In this document: positions 13,608 to 19,393 of the stretch, one piece after another | Layout: each line of letters opens with the position of its first letter | How positions within the stretch are numbered: position 1 is the first letter of the stretch | Virus record (IMG/VR): IMGVR_UViG_3300023284_001866 | Coordinates: 1 to 20,351 of that record | Reading direction: 5' to 3' (one strand) | Length of the DNA stretch: 20,351 bases | From: a virus | Position numbers and translations under genes: made by a program | Notes under the pieces: generated by a model | What the model was told of the DNA's origin: nothing | What the model saw: the letters and a program-made list of their open reading frames with translations, nothing else | Databases searched by the model: none

Positions 13608-13681
13608 GCGGCCTTGGCCGAGAGGTTAGGCGACAGGCTTCCACCCTGTTCACATCGGTTCGAATCCGATAGGCCGCTCCA
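13608..13681 (+). tRNA. tRNA-Gly (anticodon TCC)
   Basis: The acceptor stem GCGGCCT pairs perfectly with AGGCCGC. The anticodon stem ACAGG/CCTGT encloses loop CTTCCAC, giving anticodon TCC. The T arm is ATCGG, TTCGAAT, CCGAT. Discriminator T and an encoded CCA end at 13681. Confidence 0.95.
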
Positions 13682-13684
13682 AGT

Positions 13685-13908
13685 TTGGTCCATACCAAAG
13701 ACAGGGCTTAGTAGGGTCGCTACCAAAACTCCCTCGAAGGGATTCCTGGACCAATTCAAACTCAGTCCCGGCCCTTACGACCGGGTGGTGCCCCTTGCTA
13801 CAAGGGCAGAAGAATTGGGTGATCCTACCGAAAGGATGGGCCGCTATGCATGCGCAGGACTTACCTGCTTTGAAAAGCCCGTGAGATATGGCCACGTGGC
13901 GCCCAATT
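13685..13908 (+). ncRNA. Candidate structured non-coding RNA after the tRNA genes
   Basis: No convincing gene lies here, but stems are dense. TTGGTCCA (13685-13692) pairs with TGGACCAA (13747-13754); an alternative TTTGGT/ACCAAA hairpin (13684-13699) competes with it. Other hairpins are GTAG/CTAC, CCCGG/CCGGG (13768-13785), TGCCCCTTG/CAAGGGCA (13789-13808), ATCCT/AGGAT (13822-13837) and GCAGG/CCTGC (13854-13868). AATTGGG (13813-13819) pairs with CCCAATT (13902-13908), closing a second domain. Long structured phage RNAs near tRNAs are known (GOLLD, ROOL), but I cannot match this to either; it is much shorter. It could instead be an mRNA leader for the next gene. Confidence 0.5.
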
Positions 13909-13942
13909 TCAATTTCTTACATAAAGCTGAAAGGCGAAACCC

Positions 13943-14224
13943 TTGGATAATCTGAATATCAAGGGTATTCGTGACGACGAGCCGTTTCGCCATGGCAAGA
14001 AAAGCCGTGGCCGCAAGCAGTTCGTGCTTCAGACGCGCTGGGCTCCAGGCCCCAATTATCGAAAAGAGGCTATGGGCTGGCTATGGCGCAGTCTCAGAGA
14101 GTGGCACACTCACAGCCGCTATCATACCGAATCTGCGCGTGATCAGGCATATACCGCCCTGGTCAAAAAGGCTGAAGTCTGCCACCTGCGCGAATGGTCC
14201 TACATGGAATATAGGAAGGTGTGA
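13943..14224 (+). CDS. Hypothetical phage protein, 93 aa (TTG start)
   Basis: A 93-residue basic protein reading MDNLNIKGIRDDEPFRHG, then GRKQFVLQTRWAPGPNYRKE and AMGWLWRSLREWHTHSRYHT, ending MEYRKV. It has many Arg, Lys, Trp and Tyr and no membrane segment. The TTG at 13943 follows GAAAGG by about 8 bases. Another frame (GTG 13971) is open over the same DNA but its composition is poorer. The stop overlaps the next ATG, a good sign for coupled translation. Function is unknown. Confidence 0.6.
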   Translation: MDNLNIKGIRDDEPFRHGKKSRGRKQFVLQTRWAPGPNYRKEAMGWLWRSLREWHTHSRYHTESARDQAYTALVKKAEVCHLREWSYMEYRKV

Positions 14225-14409
14225 TGAAGATCTTCTGGGTTGAGGACTTCCTGAGCCGCGAAGTCATTGAGAACAAATACTATTCCACTCGCGAGGAAGC
14301 TGCCGCCCGCCGCAATGAGCTGGGTTACGGCCTTGTGAAGGAGTGGAAATCGCAGAAAGCCACAGGGAAGCTGGCCGAATGCCACAAGAAATGGGCCGAT
14401 CAGCCGTAA
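14224..14409 (+). CDS. Hypothetical small phage protein, 61 aa
   Basis: A 61-residue charged protein starting MKIFWVEDFLSREVIENKYY, then a helix STREEAAARRNELGYGLV, ending KKWADQP. The start TGATG overlaps the previous stop, with AGGAAGG 4 bases upstream. Its 3' end overlaps the 3' end of the minus-strand HNH gene by 10 bases (convergent). Function is unknown. Confidence 0.7.
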   Translation: MKIFWVEDFLSREVIENKYYSTREEAAARRNELGYGLVKEWKSQKATGKLAECHKKWADQP

Positions 14410-14864
14410 TATTTCAACATAGAATCCAACCAATTCCCTACCGCCAGTACTTCCTCAGCCGTGGCATCACACTTAATCATGTTAGCCCGGTTTGAAATAA
14501 TCATAACGTTTCCAGGTATATAACCCAAAGCGTTGTCGATTCGGTCTAAAGAAGGCGAGTTTCCTACGGGGAGACCTGCACAATCCCAATCTAAGACAAT
14601 ACCCAAAACAGGACATATATCTGGAAGTGGATTGATGTCATCTATCGTGATGGAGAAATCCATCTCTTTAAGCTTGGCACGCTTCTTGGCGCGATGCAGC
14701 ATCCCACGAGACTTTGCAACCCTTTGATTCTTGGCGTAACGAGTAGCCTGATCAATCTTCTTGCACGGCGTGCAATAGATGTCCAGCCGATCTCGGGTAG
14801 TGGCAGCCGGAGGAAACTGAGATGCATCCTTCACCTGCTTACAAATGTTACATCGTTTTTCCAT
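14400..14864 (-). CDS. HNH endonuclease (free-standing homing type)
   Basis: A 154-residue protein. Two CxxC pairs at the N terminus (Cys5/8 and Cys31/34) form a zinc-ribbon. A basic helical segment follows (AKSRGMLHRAKKRAK). The core has PDICPVLGI, SPSLDRIDN (catalytic-type LDRID, 106-110), and the characteristic GYIPGNVMIISNRAN (114-128) with AT-x-EE near the end. Such genes are mobile in phage genomes. The ATG at 14864 is chosen; a TTG at 14873 is also open. The ribosome site is weak. It lies at the end of the minus-strand accessory block and meets a plus-strand gene tail to tail. Confidence 0.9.
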   Translation of the reverse strand: MEKRCNICKQVKDASQFPPAATTRDRLDIYCTPCKKIDQATRYAKNQRVAKSRGMLHRAKKRAKLKEMDFSITIDDINPLPDICPVLGIVLDWDCAGLPVGNSPSLDRIDNALGYIPGNVMIISNRANMIKCDATAEEVLAVGNWLDSMLKYYG

Positions 14865-14942
14865 GCCATTCAACTATAATTCAAGTAGAAAATAGGACCG
14901 ACCCCTGCATCACACAGAAAATCGGCCCTGGAGGAGTTGACG

Positions 14943-15023
14943 ATGACCCTTGGAGAGTATCGCAGGCGCGCCCTCGTGTCAACCCTCTCTTGTCGGCTTT
15001 ACGTTCACGATAGTGGTCACTAA
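14943..15023 (+). CDS. Candidate 26-aa peptide
   Basis: ATG 14943 follows GGAGG by about 8 bases and encodes MTLGEYRRRALVSTLSCRL plus a short tail, ending TAA at 15023 inside the left part of the inverted repeat. It is basic and could be a regulatory leader peptide. It stands alone on the plus strand in an intergenic gap, so chance is possible. Confidence 0.3.
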   Translation: MTLGEYRRRALVSTLSCRLYVHDSGH

Positions 15024-15051
15024 CTCATATAACGACCACTATCGTGAACGT
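15001..15051. repeat. 18-bp perfect inverted repeat
   Basis: The left arm (15001-15018) starts ACGTTCACGATAGTGG and the right arm (15034-15051) is its exact complement, with a 15-base loop. The right arm ends at the stop codon of the minus-strand gene at 15051. No T-tract follows on either strand, so it is not a typical terminator. It could protect an mRNA end or bind a dimeric protein. Confidence 0.9.
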
Positions 15052-15386
15052 TAGTGGACCGTCTTATTCCCGGATTCCCACAGAGGATTGAGGATTTCAA
15101 CTGCTTTACCCGTGTTGTCCGCGACACTGCTGCTCGCCCCGAAAACCTCCTCGAACCCAGAAACACTATAGCCGAGGGACATGTAGAATTCCATGTAGTC
15201 TTCCAGGGAAAACTTCCCCCTGAGGAAATTTAGACACACGGAGTTCAGGTCAATCTGATGGGTATTGAGAAGCCAGCAGACCACCTCATTCTCGACGAAT
15301 CGCTGGACGCCGTGGTCATCAATAATGGTGTTCACCGGCTGTCCGTCCACCAGAATGCAAATTTGATCTCCAGGAGTTGTGCTCAT
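15051..15386 (-). CDS. Hypothetical phage protein, 111 aa
   Basis: A 111-residue acidic protein starting MSTTPGDQICILVDGQPVNT, then VQRFVENEVVCWLLNTHQI and FLRGKFSLEDYMEFYMSLGY. It is soluble. The ATG at 15386 is preferred because AAGGAGG lies 6 bases upstream; the ATG at 15392 would be too close. It is the last gene before the long inverted repeat. No family is recognised. Confidence 0.75.
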   Translation of the reverse strand: MSTTPGDQICILVDGQPVNTIIDDHGVQRFVENEVVCWLLNTHQIDLNSVCLNFLRGKFSLEDYMEFYMSLGYSVSGFEEVFGASSSVADNTGKAVEILNPLWESGNKTVH

Positions 15387-15388
15387 GG

Positions 15389-15649
15389 TCATCCTCCTTC
15401 AAAGGAACCGTTAAACCCTTGTGCGCGCAACACTTCGATCAGGTAAGCCTCGTCCCTCTCAGAGCGGCGCCACCAGTCCTCAACGTAAACCGCAAACAGC
15501 CCGTTATCCGGATCTCGCCGAATCCCTTCTAGGCCGCGCAACTGCTCAGCCTTGGTGACGATGATTACATCATCAGATCGAAGTCCACTGCGGTGCATAA
15601 ATTCTCTAGCCCTTCGTCGCTGACAGGCGATTAGTACCAGCTTTTTCAT
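15389..15649 (-). CDS. Hypothetical alpha/beta phage protein, 86 aa
   Basis: A protein of 86 residues: MKKLVLIACQRRRAREFMHR, then SGLRSDDVIIVTKAEQLRGL and FAVYVEDWWRRSERDEAYLI. The pattern (hydrophobic strand, basic helix with 'aReF..rsGL', strand, 'aeqLRGL', strand with paired Trp) recurs in small phage proteins of unknown role. The start ATGA overlaps the previous stop. An upstream extension to 15706 lies inside the preceding gene and is not used. Confidence 0.75.
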   Translation of the reverse strand: MKKLVLIACQRRRAREFMHRSGLRSDDVIIVTKAEQLRGLEGIRRDPDNGLFAVYVEDWWRRSERDEAYLIEVLRAQGFNGSFEGG

Positions 15650-15900
15650 TCGACGGGCTTTCTGCGCTGCCAGTTGATCTCGAACCCGAGAAGCCGGACC
15701 TGCCACGTGGACCAGCCCTCAGTGTCGGTGCGTTCCCACCCCCATAGCATACTCCGCCAGAACTTAGGCCGATAGAGCCACCAGCTCAGCCAGAGGCCCC
15801 ACCAGACCGGGGTAACGTTGGCCTCCCGCTCAACCCGGAATTCCGCTAAGAAGAGGGTCTTCGGGCCAGGCTTCGTCAGGAGTTCCGCTACTATTTGCAT
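15646..15900 (-). CDS. Hypothetical tryptophan-rich protein, 84 aa
   Basis: An 84-residue protein starting MQIVAELLTKPGPKTLFLAE. An unusually Trp-rich middle (PVWWGLWLSWWLYRPKFWRS and MLWGWERT) may dip into a membrane. It then returns to charged residues. It has a GGGGAG ribosome site inside the upstream gene's end. It sits among small membrane proteins. Function is unknown. Confidence 0.7.
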   Translation of the reverse strand: MQIVAELLTKPGPKTLFLAEFRVEREANVTPVWWGLWLSWWLYRPKFWRSMLWGWERTDTEGWSTWQVRLLGFEINWQRRKPVE

Positions 15901-15905
15901 CGCGC

Positions 15906-16151
15906 TCAGTCTCCCCTGGCGACCCAGCCCTGAAGGCAGGCTCTAGGCTCGATCCCAAGCTGATCGCAAGCTATCATGAAGCTAGCCATCTTACCCTGAT
16001 AGATCAAAACATCCGCCTGACCTTGGTACTCGATCTGCGCCAGCTTGTCGTCATTGTGCGCATAGAGAAGTACTGTCCCGGCAGCCGTGGTCCATGCAGC
16101 GATCATAACCACCATGCAGGTTCCATAGATAACCCTTTTTAGAATTTCCAT
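15906..16151 (-). CDS. Small protein with N-terminal membrane segment, 81 aa
   Basis: An 81-residue protein beginning MEILKRVIYGTCMVVMIAAW and continuing TTAAGTVLLYAH. One hydrophobic segment (about 7-30) is followed by a soluble part with Cys residues (FMIACDQLGIEPRACLQGW). This is either a signal anchor or an uncleaved export signal, with the tail probably outside the cytoplasm. AAAGGG lies 7 bases before the ATG. It follows two tiny membrane ORFs and may form a small envelope-acting unit; a lysis role is possible but unproven. Confidence 0.7.
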   Translation of the reverse strand: MEILKRVIYGTCMVVMIAAWTTAAGTVLLYAHNDDKLAQIEYQGQADVLIYQGKMASFMIACDQLGIEPRACLQGWVARGD

Positions 16152-16154
16152 AGT

Positions 16155-16268
16155 TCAACCCTTTCTTATACTTGAGAAAATAATTGGGATGATTAGCACC
16201 AGAATGATGATAACTATTGAGATTATAGCCGGGCCGTATGCTGACAGGATAAATGCCATGGCCCCCAT
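16155..16268 (-). CDS. Tiny membrane protein, 37 aa
   Basis: ATG 16268 overlaps the stop of the upstream 57-aa gene (TGATG). The product is MGAMAFILSAYGPAIISIVI and IILVLIIPIIFSSIRKG: one long hydrophobic segment with a basic end. It is a single-pass membrane peptide of unknown role, coupled on both sides. Confidence 0.65.
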   Translation of the reverse strand: MGAMAFILSAYGPAIISIVIIILVLIIPIIFSSIRKG

Positions 16269-16441
16269 CACTCAGCCTCATATCCGATGGAGTGGTCGAT
16301 CCGAGCAGTGATCCCATGGAACAGGTCTGAAACCCCCTGACCAATGGCTGAAGCCCAGTAGATCGCCACCACGATAAAGATCACCCAAAAGAGGACCTTG
16401 GCCGCGAGAATCCCTTTGACAGTCCAATGCACCCAATTCAT
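16268..16441 (-). CDS. Small membrane protein, 57 aa
   Basis: ATG 16441 to TGA 16268. The sequence begins MNWVHWTVKGILAAKVLFWV followed by IFIVVAIYWAS, one membrane segment, then a soluble tail AIGQGVSDLFHGITARIDHS. AAAGGG is the ribosome site, placed in the last codons of the upstream gene. No family is recognised. Confidence 0.65.
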   Translation of the reverse strand: MNWVHWTVKGILAAKVLFWVIFIVVAIYWASAIGQGVSDLFHGITARIDHSIGYEAE

Positions 16442-16444
16442 GGT

Positions 16445-17179
16445 TCAACCCTTTATGTATCTGCGGCGGTTGGCCGCCACTGAGAAATCATCGCGGTCTA
16501 CGCCCCAGTCCACAGCCCACTGGCCCTCCAGCCATCTGTCCCGTTCTGCCTTTGTTATGAGGCGGGTGGCCGTCATCTCGTCGCCCGACGTGTCCGCCCT
16601 GCAATAACGCTGAAGATCCTCCAAGGCGGTGTTCAACTTCACATCTAACGGCGCGTTCGCATCCTCGTCCAAGGCGCGTATGGCCGCTTGCCCACCCCCA
16701 TAGCCTGCGGCAAGGGCCGCCACTTTGCCAACCTGCCTTTGCGCCTTCGCGTCTAGCTCCGCCTTCTCCGTCGCGGTTAACCCCGACTTCGCGTCCACAT
16801 CTCCGAGCGGATCAACCATCCTCCCGTTTATCTTGTACGGCTGAGGCGCAATGGCATCCGGATCTGGCTTGCGTTTAGCCGTGTTCCGCGCAATGGCATC
16901 TTGGTAATTCTTCGAAACAGATGGCTGAATTACCTTCCCGTCCACATCTCCGAGCGGATCAACCGTCCTCCCATTCATCTTGTATGGCTGCCCAATGCCA
17001 ATGGACGGATTGGGCGTATACGTATACACTTCTCTTCTGCCAAGATCTATGGCGAGATAATTAGTGGAGCCGTCGAAGGTGGGCGCAGACTTCTCCAGGC
17101 CGCTATCACACCGGTAACCGCCGTTCTCGCCCTCGGGATCGAATTGCTGCTTGATCCGGATATTGTCAGCAATCGACAT
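16445..17179 (-). CDS. Hypothetical phage protein with internal duplication, 244 aa
   Basis: A 244-residue soluble protein. Two near-identical blocks, QPYKMNGRTVDPLGDVDGK (64-82) and QPYKINGRMVDPLGDVDAK (113-131), stand 49 residues apart. The C-terminal part is charged and helical (KSGLTATEKAELDAKAQRQV, and KLNTALEDLQRYC), ending RDDFSVAANRRRYIKG. The repeats look like short binding modules. The start overlaps the upstream stop (TGATG). No family is recognised; a virion-associated or scaffold-like role is only one option. Confidence 0.7.
   Translation of the reverse strand: MSIADNIRIKQQFDPEGENGGYRCDSGLEKSAPTFDGSTNYLAIDLGRREVYTYTPNPSIGIGQPYKMNGRTVDPLGDVDGKVIQPSVSKNYQDAIARNTAKRKPDPDAIAPQPYKINGRMVDPLGDVDAKSGLTATEKAELDAKAQRQVGKVAALAAGYGGGQAAIRALDEDANAPLDVKLNTALEDLQRYCRADTSGDEMTATRLITKAERDRWLEGQWAVDWGVDRDDFSVAANRRRYIKG
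16792..16843 (-). repeat. 52-bp direct repeat, copy 1
   Basis: It matches 16939-16990 at 48 of 52 positions, with the first 26 bases identical. It encodes the QPYKxNGR block in the 244-aa protein. Confidence 0.85.
16939..16990 (-). repeat. 52-bp direct repeat, copy 2
   Basis: Second copy of the repeat, 147 bases away (in frame). All four differences are transitions. Confidence 0.85.
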
Positions 17180-17514
17180 CAGATGTTCTCCTTGGTCGAA
17201 CGTTTCGCGGCAATCTCTGCCGGTGTCGGGAACTCCTCCGCGATATCACGTTTAAGCTGTGACATTTCGTCATACCGGCTGTCAATTTCGAGTTTAGCGT
17301 CCCGTAGCCTCTGGGCTGCCGTGCAAAGCACCGCGCGCAAAGGACCGGCATATCCGCGTGCCCGGCGCTCCAACTCCTCGATACAGTCCTCGGCACTCAA
17401 GTCCGTATCCACGTATTCTGCCGGGGTCCAAATCTCTCGTTCCGCCTTCTGCTTCTCACCATACTGGGCGCGCCGTTCTTTTCGGGGCAATCTAACGGTT
17501 GCATCGTGGCTCAT
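17179..17514 (-). CDS. Hypothetical charged helical protein, 111 aa
   Basis: A 111-residue protein starting MSHDATVRLPRKERRAQYGE, then EIWTPAEYVDTDLSAEDCIE and helices LRAVLCTAAQRLRDAKLEID. It is predicted helical, with no membrane segment. The ATG at 17514 lies 6 bases after GAGGAG and is the first gene downstream of the promoter at 17546-17574. The stop overlaps the next gene's start. Function is unknown. Confidence 0.75.
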   Translation of the reverse strand: MSHDATVRLPRKERRAQYGEKQKAEREIWTPAEYVDTDLSAEDCIEELERRARGYAGPLRAVLCTAAQRLRDAKLEIDSRYDEMSQLKRDIAEEFPTPAEIAAKRSTKENI

Positions 17515-17545
17515 GTTCGTCTCCTCAAAAGGCTGATTTCCGCGC

Positions 17546-17574
17546 ATTATACTCGATCATGCCGCCAAAGTCAA
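17546..17574 (-). promoter_or_regulatory. Strong promoter (TTGACT, 17 bp, TATAAT)
   Basis: On the minus strand TTGACT (17569-17574) and a perfect TATAAT (17546-17551) are separated by 17 bases. The block TTGACTTTGGCGGC at the -35 and the downstream GCGGAAATCAGCC nearly repeat those of the promoter at 19148-19176. It drives genes from 17514 leftward. Confidence 0.88.
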
Positions 17575-18095
17575 GAGAAAAGATACTTCCGCCAGGAGGT
17601 CCATTCATAGAGTTTGAAATGCCCGTAGATGTGAGCCGCTGCCACTGTCCAGAACCCCCATTCGCGCCGAGTGGCCTTACGCCAGACGAAAGTGGCCGTC
17701 CAGCCGTCAAATATCGCCTCTCGCCCCCACCAGGCTGTCGATCCGTCGTATCTCTCACACGTCGTCCAGCGATACCGAGCTGCGCCCTCCTGAATGTGGG
17801 CGTACTCGGCAGGCCGGAAATGCCAGCGAAACGCCTCCACCGCATTTCTCGCGGATCGACCCTCTCGTATGCGGTATCCATAAGGTTTCAGATCGAGCAC
17901 CCGCTCATAGTAGGTTTTTAGCGGGAAAGTCCAGAAATCGTAGGGGTGGTCGTGGAAGTCGCGGTCGTTGTCGCCCCGGTGGAAGAAGTGGAAATAGAGC
18001 TGGCCCCACCGCGTCTTTGGCGTCAATTTCACCCTGGTCAGGTAGCAGGTCGAATATTGGCCGTCCCGCCCGTATATCCGCTTGATCATGCTCAT
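17571..18095 (-). CDS. Cupin-like phage protein, 174 aa
   Basis: The protein starts MSMIKRIYGRDGQYSTCYLT. It has the phage cupin-type motif FHRGDNDRDFHDHPYDFWTF (38-57) with HxH (His48, His50), then LKTYYERVLDLKPYGYR, a RPAEYAHIQEG stretch with His100, and a C-terminal WRKATRREWGFWT. This arrangement (HDHP, then a later His) is common in small phage proteins that probably bind a metal in a double-stranded beta-helix; their substrate is not known to me. The ATG at 18095 overlaps the previous stop (ATGA). Frame upstream to 18251 overlaps the preceding gene and is not used. Confidence 0.75.
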   Translation of the reverse strand: MSMIKRIYGRDGQYSTCYLTRVKLTPKTRWGQLYFHFFHRGDNDRDFHDHPYDFWTFPLKTYYERVLDLKPYGYRIREGRSARNAVEAFRWHFRPAEYAHIQEGAARYRWTTCERYDGSTAWWGREAIFDGWTATFVWRKATRREWGFWTVAAAHIYGHFKLYEWTSWRKYLFS

Positions 18096-18322
18096 ATCTT
18101 GATCCCACTTCGACCCATACCACACCCACCACCCATGCGCTGGATGACCATTGTGCTCCCGTGCTGGTAAGCGGCCAACTCTTGGTTCGGGTACTGTACC
18201 CTCAGCGCCGCCACCGCATCCTCGAAGGAGACATTCTCTCGTCTGAAGCACACTGTGTCGTAGGGCTCCTTGATCTTTGAAACCTGGGCCAGATAGTCTG
18301 ATTGGTCACAAAAGATCTCCAT
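18092..18322 (-). CDS. Hypothetical phage protein, 76 aa
   Basis: Starting at ATG 18322: MEIFCDQSDYLAQVSKIKEP, then YDTVCFRRENVSFEDAVAAL and QELAAYQHGS. A GTG at 18334 is also open and lies just after GAGGAAA, so the true start is uncertain. The protein is soluble, and its 3' end overlaps the cupin gene by 4 bases. No family is recognised. Confidence 0.65.
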   Translation of the reverse strand: MEIFCDQSDYLAQVSKIKEPYDTVCFRRENVSFEDAVAALRVQYPNQELAAYQHGSTMVIQRMGGGCGMGRSGIKI

Positions 18323-18323
18323 G

Positions 18324-18560
18324 TTAAGGGCCACTTTCCTCTAGGGCGCTCTCCCGCGTAACAAGTTCAGCGGTGTACACCTCTTTCACTACCATGAACT
18401 TATTGGAGTTGGCTAGAGCCATTTTCTTGGCATATCTCTTGGCCTGATCCAGTGCTGGCCAGGGACCACCGATGCGATCCCAGGAAAATACATTGTCATC
18501 CACGTATCTGATTAGAACAAAAAACACCAGCTCACTCCTTGATTTGTGCCGTAGAACCAT
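18324..18560 (-). CDS. Hypothetical phage protein, 78 aa
   Basis: A 78-residue protein starting MVLRHKSRSELVFFVLIRYV, then GPWPALDQAKRYAKKMALAN and KFMVVKEVYTAELV. It has strand-helix-strand character. The ATG overlaps the previous stop (TGATG) and has GGAGGG 5 bases upstream. A GTG inside (after AAGGAG) is an alternative start. Function is unknown. Confidence 0.7.
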   Translation of the reverse strand: MVLRHKSRSELVFFVLIRYVDDNVFSWDRIGGPWPALDQAKRYAKKMALANSNKFMVVKEVYTAELVTRESALEESGP

Positions 18561-18856
18561 CAGTTCCCTCCTCGGTTGACGGAGTAGAAACTCAGGACTT
18601 CCCTCACTCCGGCCAGTCCAGTTTTGATTGACTCATGCAGCCAGGCACTCCTCACATCGTCTCTATCTAAATGGAGGAAATGCTCACAGAAGTTGTAGAG
18701 CTGAATATTGTCATTGGTGAACATCAGGGCCTCGTCACCGACTTCTGGCGCCGCAAAAGATACCTCCCCCATTTTGAGATACTTATAGTGGGGAGAGTCA
18801 TGCTCCAACCACTGCCCGGCCAGCGGCCCACCTATGCACATTCCCTCAAATATCAT
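18560..18856 (-). CDS. Hypothetical phage protein, 98 aa
   Basis: A 98-residue protein starting MIFEGMCIGGPLAGQWLEHD, then SFAAPEVGDEALMFTNDNIQ and HFLHLDRDDVRSAWLHESIK. The start 'GGPLAGQWL' followed by 'H' resembles small phage proteins of unknown function I have seen. It has GAGGAGG upstream, inside the end of the preceding gene, whose stop is one base before the ATG. Confidence 0.75.
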   Translation of the reverse strand: MIFEGMCIGGPLAGQWLEHDSPHYKYLKMGEVSFAAPEVGDEALMFTNDNIQLYNFCEHFLHLDRDDVRSAWLHESIKTGLAGVREVLSFYSVNRGGN

Positions 18857-18857
18857 C

Positions 18858-19103
18858 TCATTCCTCCTCTAACAGCGCGACCCGAGCGACCAGGATCTTG
18901 AGAGAATAGTGGGAAAACAGCCGATCCTGCTCATACATGGCAATACGCTTCTCAATCTGGCGAATTTCTTCCCTCAAGATGGGGATGTCAGAATCAGCCT
19001 TTTTGATCCGATTTCGCCGGTCTTGCTGAAGCGTCTCCAGGGCCAGCACGACCTCAATGTTAGTCCTGTTCTCAGCTTCGATGATTACATCCGCTGTCAA
19101 CAT
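18858..19103 (-). CDS. Hypothetical coiled-coil protein, 81 aa
   Basis: Starting at ATG 19103: MLTADVIIEAENRTNIEVVL, then LETLQQDRRNRIKKADSDIP and a long helix ILREEIRQIEKRIAMYEQDR. Heptad-like spacing suggests a coiled coil. The ATG is about 10 bases after AGGAG; a TTG at 19124 is also open but lies upstream of that site. It is the first gene after the promoter at 19148-19176 and so probably early expressed. Function is unknown. Confidence 0.7.
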   Translation of the reverse strand: MLTADVIIEAENRTNIEVVLALETLQQDRRNRIKKADSDIPILREEIRQIEKRIAMYEQDRLFSHYSLKILVARVALLEEE

Positions 19104-19147
19104 ATCGTTTCGGCTCCTATGCAACGATTAAACGGCTAATTTCCGCG

Positions 19148-19176
19148 ATTATACGCCTTTTGGCCGCCAAAGTCAA
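19148..19176 (-). promoter_or_regulatory. Strong promoter (TTGACT, 17 bp, TATAAT)
   Basis: On the minus strand TTGACT (19171-19176) and TATAAT (19148-19153) are separated by 17 bases. It shares TTGACTTTGGCGGC and GCGGAAAT-AGCC blocks with the promoter at 17546-17574. It drives the accessory gene train. Confidence 0.9.
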
Positions 19177-19195
19177 TGAAAAAGTGAAACGATTC

Positions 19196-19237
19196 GTGAA
19201 AAACGTGAAAAACCGTTATTTGGCGTGAAAAACGGTT
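19196..19237. repeat. GTGAAAAAC repeats and AACCGTT dyad
   Basis: GTGAAAAAC occurs at 19196-19204, 19205-19213 and 19225-19233. AACCGTT (19211-19217) and AACGGTT (19231-19237) form an inverted pair. The block lies just upstream of the strong promoter, where an activator, UP-element or repressor site could sit. Confidence 0.6.
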
Positions 19238-19328
19238 AAAAAGGCGCCGATTCTCTGAAAACGGGTTTTTCGCGATTTTTGGCAGTTTTAGGGCGCCGCC
19301 AGCCGATTTTCTGCGAAAACGCTGTAAA

Positions 19329-19393
19329 ATGCCAAAATTGACATATTAGTCAATTAAACCCCCATAAAGTGCCATAATTGACGTTTTAGTCAA
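19329..19393. promoter_or_regulatory. Two 25-bp operator-like repeats with TTGAC/GTCAA dyads
   Basis: TGCCA, then AATTGAC, a spacer and TTAGTCAA occur at 19329-19353 and again at 19369-19393 (40-bp spacing). Each holds a dyad: AATTGAC/GTCAATT (19336-19355) and TTGAC/GTCAA (19378-19393). This looks like binding sites for a dimeric regulator. Confidence 0.6.

Noticed and set aside
13685-13754. Fourth tRNA gene
   Set aside because: An acceptor-like 8-bp stem closes the segment, but no proper anticodon arm or T arm can be drawn.
13650-13895. Minus-strand ORF ending in LERPIGFEPM
   Set aside because: This ending is the usual false translation of the antisense of a tRNA.
13497-13955. Plus-strand ORF of 152 codons over the tRNA-Gly genes
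   Set aside because: It runs through most of two clear tRNA genes and the stem-rich region, has no ribosome site and has unlikely composition.
15001-15051. Telomere-resolution (protelomerase) site
   Set aside because: Such sites are palindromic to the centre; here the 15-base centre is not, and no protelomerase gene is seen.
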